Below are positions 9,016-12,285 of a DNA stretch of 12,285 nucleotides, in pieces. Origin of the DNA: an uncultured Oxalobacteraceae bacterium (GTDB taxonomy: Bacteria > Pseudomonadota > Gammaproteobacteria > Burkholderiales > Burkholderiaceae); assembly GCA_946479255.1 (NCBI GenBank), contig CAMLFK010000142.1, positions 1 through 12,285 on the forward strand, read 5' to 3'. Positions within the stretch are counted from its first letter, which is position 1, and every line of letters begins with the position of its first letter. The notes beneath the pieces were generated by a model. The model saw only the letters and a program-made list of their open reading frames with translations. It did no database searches and had not been told where the DNA came from. Both the position numbers and the translations under genes were made by a program.

Positions 9016-9971
9016 GCGCCACCTCCCGGCAGGCGCTCGGCCACGCGCAGCACCGCCGAGCGGGCGCGCGGATTGGCATCGACTTCCGCGTCGGACGGCT
9101 TGATCTTGGCGATCAGCTTCATCAAAGGCTGCGGCAGGTCGACCGCGCGGATCGGCAGGCGGCGGTCGGGCTGGGCCACCTTGGCTTTACTGGCCAGGAA
9201 CTGCTTGACCATGCGGTCTTCCAGCGAGTGGAAGCTGATGACCGACATGCGCGCGCCTGGCGCCAGCATGGAATAAGCCTCGCTCAGCCCTGTCTCGAGG
9301 TCTTCAAGCTCTTTATTGACGAAAATCCGGATAGCCTGAAAGGTGCGGGTGGCCGGATCCTTGCCCTTTTCCCGAGTCTTGACCGCGCCTGCCACGATGC
9401 CGGCAAGCTGCCGTGTGCCTGAAATTGGTTCGACTGCCCGGCGAGCAACAATCGCCTTTGCAATCTGAAAAGCAAACCGTTCTTCCCCATATTCGCGTAT
9501 CACCTTTTCCAGTTGTTGTTCGGTTTCCGTGGCCAGCCACTCGGCGGCCGACTGGCCGCGCGTGGTATCCATGCGCATGTCGAGCGGACCGTCGTTGCGG
9601 AAGCTGAAGCCGCGCGTGGCATCGTCGACTTGCGGCGACGAGATGCCCAGGTCGAGCAGGATGCCGTCGACCTGCGTCACGCCGCGCGCCGCCATGGCGC
9701 TGGCCATGGTGGCGAAGCTGTCGTGCACGATCTCGAAACGGGGGTCGTCGATCTGGTGAGCGGTATGGATGGCTTGCGGGTCTTTGTCGAACGCGAACAG
9801 GCGGCCCTGCGGCCCCAGGCGCGACAGCAGCAGGCGGCTATGGCCGCCGCGGCCGAAGGTGCCATCTATATAGATACCATTGGCGCGCGCGCCGGCGATG
9901 GCCAGCGCGTCGACCGCCTCGTCCAGCAGCACCGTTCGATGCTGAAAATCATGCACCGCCACTGTCGTCAT
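9012..9971 (-). CDS. rsmH: RsmH (MraW), 16S rRNA m4C1402 methyltransferase
   Basis: This SAM-dependent enzyme N4-methylates C1402 in the 16S rRNA decoding centre. From ATG 9971 it has 319 residues (313 in E. coli). Seen are [10 protein letters not shown] (11-20), the SAM-binding [10 protein letters not shown] (36-45), [10 protein letters not shown] (107-116), [15 protein letters not shown] (121-135), [15 protein letters not shown] (205-219), [10 protein letters not shown] (247-256) and the C-terminal [10 protein letters not shown] (300-309). An upstream ATG at 10007 would add 12 residues and overlap mraZ by 26 bases. I prefer 9971 because GAGG stands 8 bases before it and the family normally begins a few residues before HRTVLL. 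Codon use in roughly 9405-9485 differs from the rest of the gene (see findings). It is followed by ftsL with an ATGA overlap. Confidence 0.95.
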   Translation of the reverse strand: MTTVAVHDFQHRTVLLDEAVDALAIAGARANGIYIDGTFGRGGHSRLLLSRLGPQGRLFAFDKDPQAIHTAHQIDDPRFEIVHDSFATMASAMAARGVTQVDGILLDLGISSPQVDDATRGFSFRNDGPLDMRMDTTRGQSAAEWLATETEQQLEKVIREYGEERFAFQIAKAIVARRAVEPISGTRQLAGIVAGAVKTREKGKDPATRTFQAIRIFVNKELEDLETGLSEAYSMLAPGARMSVISFHSLEDRMVKQFLASKAKVAQPDRRLPIRAVDLPQPLMKLIAKIKPSDAEVDANPRARSAVLRVAERLPGGGA

Positions 9972-9979
9972 CTGGGGTG

Positions 9980-9983
9980 CCTC
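9980..9983 (-). promoter_or_regulatory. Ribosome binding site that decides the rsmH start
   Basis: GAGG on the minus strand, overlapping the mraZ stop codon and 8 bases from ATG 9971. The alternative ATG at 10007 has only a weak GGCGG before it. This is the main reason for the shorter rsmH model. Confidence 0.6.
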
Positions 9984-10410
9984 AGAAAGAGAAATCGGAT
10001 AAGACATCGGGCATACCGCCGGCCACAGCTTCTTGCTCGTTTTCTGCCAGCTTGGCCGCGTCCCAGATCTCGAAATGGGTTCCCATGCCGAGCATCATGA
10101 CGTCCTTGGACAGGCCAACCGCCGAGCGCAGCTCGGGCGAAATCAGGATACGGCCGGCGGAATCGACCTCGACATCGAGGGCGTTGCCGAGGAAAATGCG
10201 CTGCCACGCGCGCGCGGACATCGGCCAGGCGGCGATCTGCTCGCGGTGGGATTCCCATACCGGGCGCGGGAACAGCAACAGGCAACCATGCGGGTGTTTG
10301 GTGAGCGTGAGGCGTCCTTCGCACTGCACGGCAAGCGCGTCACGATGCTTGGACGGAATCGACATCCGGCCCTTTGCATCGAGATTGATAGAGGACGCGC
10401 CTTGAAACAC
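9982..10410 (-). CDS. mraZ: MraZ, transcriptional regulator of the dcw operon
   Basis: A 142-residue protein with the duplicated SpoVT/AbrB-like fold of MraZ. Each half carries the D-x-x-G-R motif: DAKGRMSIP (11-19) and DSAGRILIS (83-91). The family forms ring-shaped oligomers that bind short direct repeats upstream of mraZ and, in E. coli, repress the operon. Matching repeats are present just upstream here (10474-10509), so autoregulation is a well-supported inference. The start codon is GTG (10408-10410), reading (M)[14 protein letters not shown], aligned with the family N-terminus. Only a weak CAGG lies about 8 bases upstream. The start of rsmH follows after a 10-base gap. Length is typical, slightly shorter than the E. 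coli protein. Confidence 0.95.
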   Translation of the reverse strand: MFQGASSINLDAKGRMSIPSKHRDALAVQCEGRLTLTKHPHGCLLLFPRPVWESHREQIAAWPMSARAWQRIFLGNALDVEVDSAGRILISPELRSAVGLSKDVMMLGMGTHFEIWDAAKLAENEQEAVAGGMPDVLSDFSF

Positions 10411-10433
10411 GAGTTTGCCTGGTCTTGGACTTA

Positions 10434-10439
10434 ATTATA
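10434..10439 (-). promoter_or_regulatory. Perfect TATAAT hexamer in the mraZ leader (possible second -10 box)
   Basis: TATAAT on the minus strand, 23 bases before the mraZ GTG. No good -35 hexamer stands at 16-18 bases (the best are TTCCGG and CTTCCG). It could be a weak proximal promoter, or simply the AT-rich leader. Confidence 0.3.
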
Positions 10440-10473
10440 GGTAGCGATTTTGGCGCCGGAAGGAGAAGTTTCC

Positions 10474-10509
10474 TCCCACAAAACTACACTTTTTCACACA
10501 GTTGCCCAC
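10474..10509 (-). promoter_or_regulatory. Putative MraZ operator: four GTGxx direct repeats at 10-base intervals
   Basis: Read on the minus strand, GTGGGC (10509-10504), GTGTGA (10499-10494), GTGTAG (10489-10484) and GTGGGA (10479-10474) begin exactly 10 bases apart, so all face the same side of the helix. The two outer units match the TGGGN half-sites, separated by 5-base spacers, that are known for MraZ boxes in E. coli. The two middle units are degenerate. The first unit overlaps the -10 box of the proposed promoter, a position suited to repression. Repeat spacing is seen directly; binding by MraZ is inferred. Confidence 0.75.
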
Positions 10510-10536
10510 TTTAGAGGAACACATCCGGGGGGTCAA
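10508..10536 (-). promoter_or_regulatory. Predicted sigma70-type promoter of the mraZ-dcw operon
   Basis: TTGACC (10536-10531, five of six consensus bases), a spacer of exactly 17 bases, then TAAAGT (10513-10508, four of six). Transcription would start near 10501, giving a leader of about 90 bases before the mraZ GTG. The -10 box overlaps the first MraZ repeat. This is a pattern match only. Confidence 0.6.
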
Positions 10537-10778
10537 GCGGTTTCAAGCGTGCGGAATAGGAATTTTCGCAATGAAGTCAAGGACTTAGCGCAGAACGCTG
10601 AAGTGACCTCAACTGCAAATACATCGATAAATTAAGCACTTATGAGCGACAGTGAATGTGCAGTCTCATCTATACACATGGGTTTTGACTGATCGACAAC
10701 TGTTTATTTAGTTTGCGAGGATTGCGAAAAAGCAACGAAAGTGCCGCCTGGACACTTCATTTCTTTGGGGAATATCAA

Positions 10779-10823
10779 TGCTGCGAAGCAGCAAATGGGA
10801 TACTGGGCCTGATCAAGCCCAGT
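10779..10823 (-). terminator. Two tandem hairpins at the end of glpK (possible terminator or mRNA 3' structure)
   Basis: The first is a perfect 7-bp stem, ACTGGGC (10802-10808) with GCCCAGT (10817-10823). Its 8-base loop contains the glpK stop codon. The second is a perfect 6-bp stem with a 3-base loop, TGCTGC-GAA-GCAGCA (plus strand, 10779-10793). Neither is followed by a clean T-run on the minus strand (only TTGATATT after the second), so intrinsic termination is uncertain. Confidence 0.4.
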
Positions 10824-12285
10824 TGATGGAACGCGCGACGGCGTCCTGCCAGCGCGCCATCAGCGCGGCACGCTGGTCAGCGCCCATCGCCGGCTCGAAG
10901 CGGCGCTCGGCGCGCCATTGGGCGGCAATTTCTTCCTGCGAGCTCCAGAAGCCGGTCGCCAGGCCCGCCAGGTAAGCGGCCCCCAGCGCGGTGGTTTCGG
11001 TGATCACCGGCCGCACCACCGGCACGCCCAGGAGGTCGGCCTGGAACTGCATCAGCATGTCGTTGCGCGCGGCCCCGCCATCGGCCCGCACCTCAAGGAC
11101 CGGGCAGGCCGCGTCGCGCTGCATGGCCGCCAGCAGTTCGGCGCTCTGGAAGGCGATCGCCTCGACCGCCGCGCGCGCGATGTGGCCGCGGTTGGTCCCG
11201 CGCGTCATGCCGACCAGGGCGCCGCGCGCATACGGGTCCCAGTGCGGCGCGCCCAGGCCCACGAAGGCCGGCACCAGGAACACCCCGCCGTTATCGGGCA
11301 CGCTTTGCGCCAGCGCTTCAACGTCGCTGGACTTGTCGATGATGCCCAGGCCATCGCGCAGCCATTGGATGGTGGCGCCGGCCATGAACACACTGCCCTC
11401 GAGCAGATAATCAGTCTGCGCGCCGATGCGCCAGCCGACGGTGGACAGCAGGCGCTTGCCTGACACTGGCGGTACGCCGCCCGCATGCATCAGCATGAAG
11501 CACCCGGTGCCATAGGTATTCTTGACCATGCCGCGCTGGTGGCAGGCCTGCCCGAAGGTGGCGGCCTGCTGGTCGCCGGCGATGCCGGCAATCGGCACCG
11601 CGTGGCCGAACCATTGCTCGTCCGTTGTGCCGATGACTTCAGAGCTCGACCGCACCTCGGGCAGCAGCGCCGATGGAATGCCGAACAGCGCCAGCTGCTC
11701 TCTGTCCCATTGCAGCGTGCGCAAGTTGAACAGCATGGTGCGCGAGGCATTACTCACATCGGTGACGTGCTGGCCGCACAGCTTGAAAACCAGCCAGCTG
11801 TCGACCGTGCCGAAGGCCAGTTCGCCACGCTCGGCGCGCGCCCGTGCGCCTGGTACGGTATCGAGCAGCCAGGCCAGCTTGGTGGCGGAAAAATACGCGT
11901 CCAGTTCCAGGCCGGTGAGCTGCATGATGCGCTCCGCCCTGCCTTGGGCGCGCAGCCGTTCGCAGGCGTCGGCGGTGCGGCGGTCCTGCCAGACGATGGC
12001 CGGGGCCACCGGCAGGCCGGTGGCGCGGTCCCACAGCACGGTGGTTTCGCGCTGGTTGGCGATGCCGATGGCGCGCAGGCTTCCAGCCGGCACCTGGTGC
12101 TCGCGCAGCACCTGGCGCGCCACGGCCAGCTGGCTGTTCCAGATATCGAGGGGATCGTGTTCGACCCAGCCGGGCTGGGGGAAATGCTGGTGAAATTCCT
12201 GCTGGGCGCTGGCGCATAGCTGACCGTGATGGTCGAACAGGATGGCGCGCGAACTGGTGGTGCCCTGGTCGAGGGCGAGGATGTA
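10813..12285 (-). CDS. glpK: GlpK, glycerol kinase (N-terminal few codons outside window)
   Basis: The frame is open from the window edge (12285) to TGA at 10813, giving 490 residues; comparison with E. coli GlpK (502) suggests about five N-terminal residues are missing. GlpK phosphorylates glycerol with ATP to sn-glycerol-3-phosphate in the cytoplasm. FGGY-family features, numbered from the first visible residue, are the phosphate-binding LDQGTTSSR (5-13), PGWVEHDP (38-45), glycerol-contacting NQRET, AYFSATK, then GIAGDQQAA with the catalytic Asp, [18 protein letters not shown]-like FMAGATIQW, and [11 protein letters not shown] near the end. An internal GTG at 12123 is not the start, since conserved sequence continues upstream. 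The loops that bind fructose-1,6-bisphosphate and EIIA-Glc in E. coli are not conserved. No glpF or glpD is visible in the window. Confidence 0.96.
   Translation of the reverse strand, partial: YILALDQGTTSSRAILFDHHGQLCASAQQEFHQHFPQPGWVEHDPLDIWNSQLAVARQVLREHQVPAGSLRAIGIANQRETTVLWDRATGLPVAPAIVWQDRRTADACERLRAQGRAERIMQLTGLELDAYFSATKLAWLLDTVPGARARAERGELAFGTVDSWLVFKLCGQHVTDVSNASRTMLFNLRTLQWDREQLALFGIPSALLPEVRSSSEVIGTTDEQWFGHAVPIAGIAGDQQAATFGQACHQRGMVKNTYGTGCFMLMHAGGVPPVSGKRLLSTVGWRIGAQTDYLLEGSVFMAGATIQWLRDGLGIIDKSSDVEALAQSVPDNGGVFLVPAFVGLGAPHWDPYARGALVGMTRGTNRGHIARAAVEAIAFQSAELLAAMQRDAACPVLEVRADGGAARNDMLMQFQADLLGVPVVRPVITETTALGAAYLAGLATGFWSSQEEIAAQWRAERRFEPAMGADQRAALMARWQDAVARSINWA

Larger units (their letters stand above)
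10411..10812. other. Intergenic region between glpK and mraZ
   Basis: These 402 bases are visibly AT-richer than the genes on both sides. The mraZ-proximal third holds the predicted promoter and MraZ repeats. The glpK-proximal end holds hairpins. Between about 10540 and 10740 I see no gene. The only marks there are short inverted repeats: AAGTC-3 bases-GACTT (10574-10586) and the imperfect palindrome 10599-10611. A weak stem AAGTG/CACTT (10739-10757) is followed on the minus strand by a T-rich run down to about 10724 and could be an extra weak terminator for glpK. A 61-codon plus-strand frame (10450-10635) crosses the operator and looks accidental. Confidence 0.7.

Noticed and set aside
6992..9103. 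Plus-strand open frame of 703 codons antisense to ftsI, ftsL and rsmH
   Set aside because: It lies wholly opposite genes with complete catalytic motifs. Its product is rich in His, Arg, Gln, Gly and Ala without recognisable motifs, which is the usual mirror of GC-rich codon bias.
10450..10635. Small plus-strand frame of 61 codons in the glpK-mraZ intergenic region
   Set aside because: It runs through the promoter and MraZ repeats, shows no recognisable protein feature, and a frame of this length is expected by chance. A nearby GGAAGGAG before its ATG is suggestive but not enough.
10685..10712. Plus-strand promoter-like pair TTGACT-16-TTTAGT
   Set aside because: The spacing is acceptable, but the -10 is poor (four of six) and no gene or RNA structure follows on that strand.
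10813..12123. glpK as a complete 436-residue protein from the GTG at 12123
   Set aside because: The conserved ATP-phosphate-binding DQGTTSSR and PGWVEHDP segments lie upstream in the same frame, so the gene is cut by the window edge rather than starting internally.

Overview
The window is one contiguous stretch of the division and cell wall (dcw) cluster of a Gram-negative bacterium, followed upstream by a glycerol kinase gene. Every gene lies on the minus strand, so the genes are read from high to low coordinates. GC content is high with GC-ending codons. MurE carries the DNPR signature for meso-diaminopimelate, and the cluster order is the proteobacterial one. From remembered protein features (an MraZ of 142 residues, a long MurD with a lysine-rich insert, a beta-type MurF) I infer a betaproteobacterium, probably Burkholderiales and perhaps the Massilia/Duganella/Janthinobacterium group. 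The family-level placement is not proven by the sequence.

Layout in order of transcription: glpK (10813 to beyond 12285, its first few codons lie outside the window); a 402-base AT-richer intergenic region with candidate glpK hairpins, the dcw promoter and a MraZ operator; then mraZ, rsmH, ftsL, ftsI, murE, murF, mraY, murD, ftsW and the first 149 bases of murG, which runs out of the window at position 1. From mraZ to murG no gap exceeds 10 bases. Eight of the nine junctions are ATGA or TGATG stop/start overlaps or a 1-base gap, which points to one long, translationally coupled transcript.

How the genes fit together: MraZ is the probable autorepressor of the operon. RsmH methylates C1402 of 16S rRNA. 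FtsL recruits and regulates the septal synthase. FtsW (glycosyltransferase) and FtsI/PBP3 (transpeptidase) polymerise and cross-link septal peptidoglycan. MurD, MurE and MurF build the UDP-MurNAc-pentapeptide, MraY attaches it to undecaprenyl phosphate (lipid I), and MurG adds GlcNAc (lipid II). GlpK phosphorylates glycerol and is functionally unrelated.

I found no undescribed system, mobile element, CRISPR array or RNA gene. The points most worth a second look are: an exact 10-base-period array of four GTGxx repeats overlapping a sigma70-like promoter upstream of mraZ (a MraZ box); a short rsmH segment with codon use unlike the rest of the gene; a murD start without a Shine-Dalgarno sequence; and loss in GlpK of both allosteric sites known from E. 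coli.
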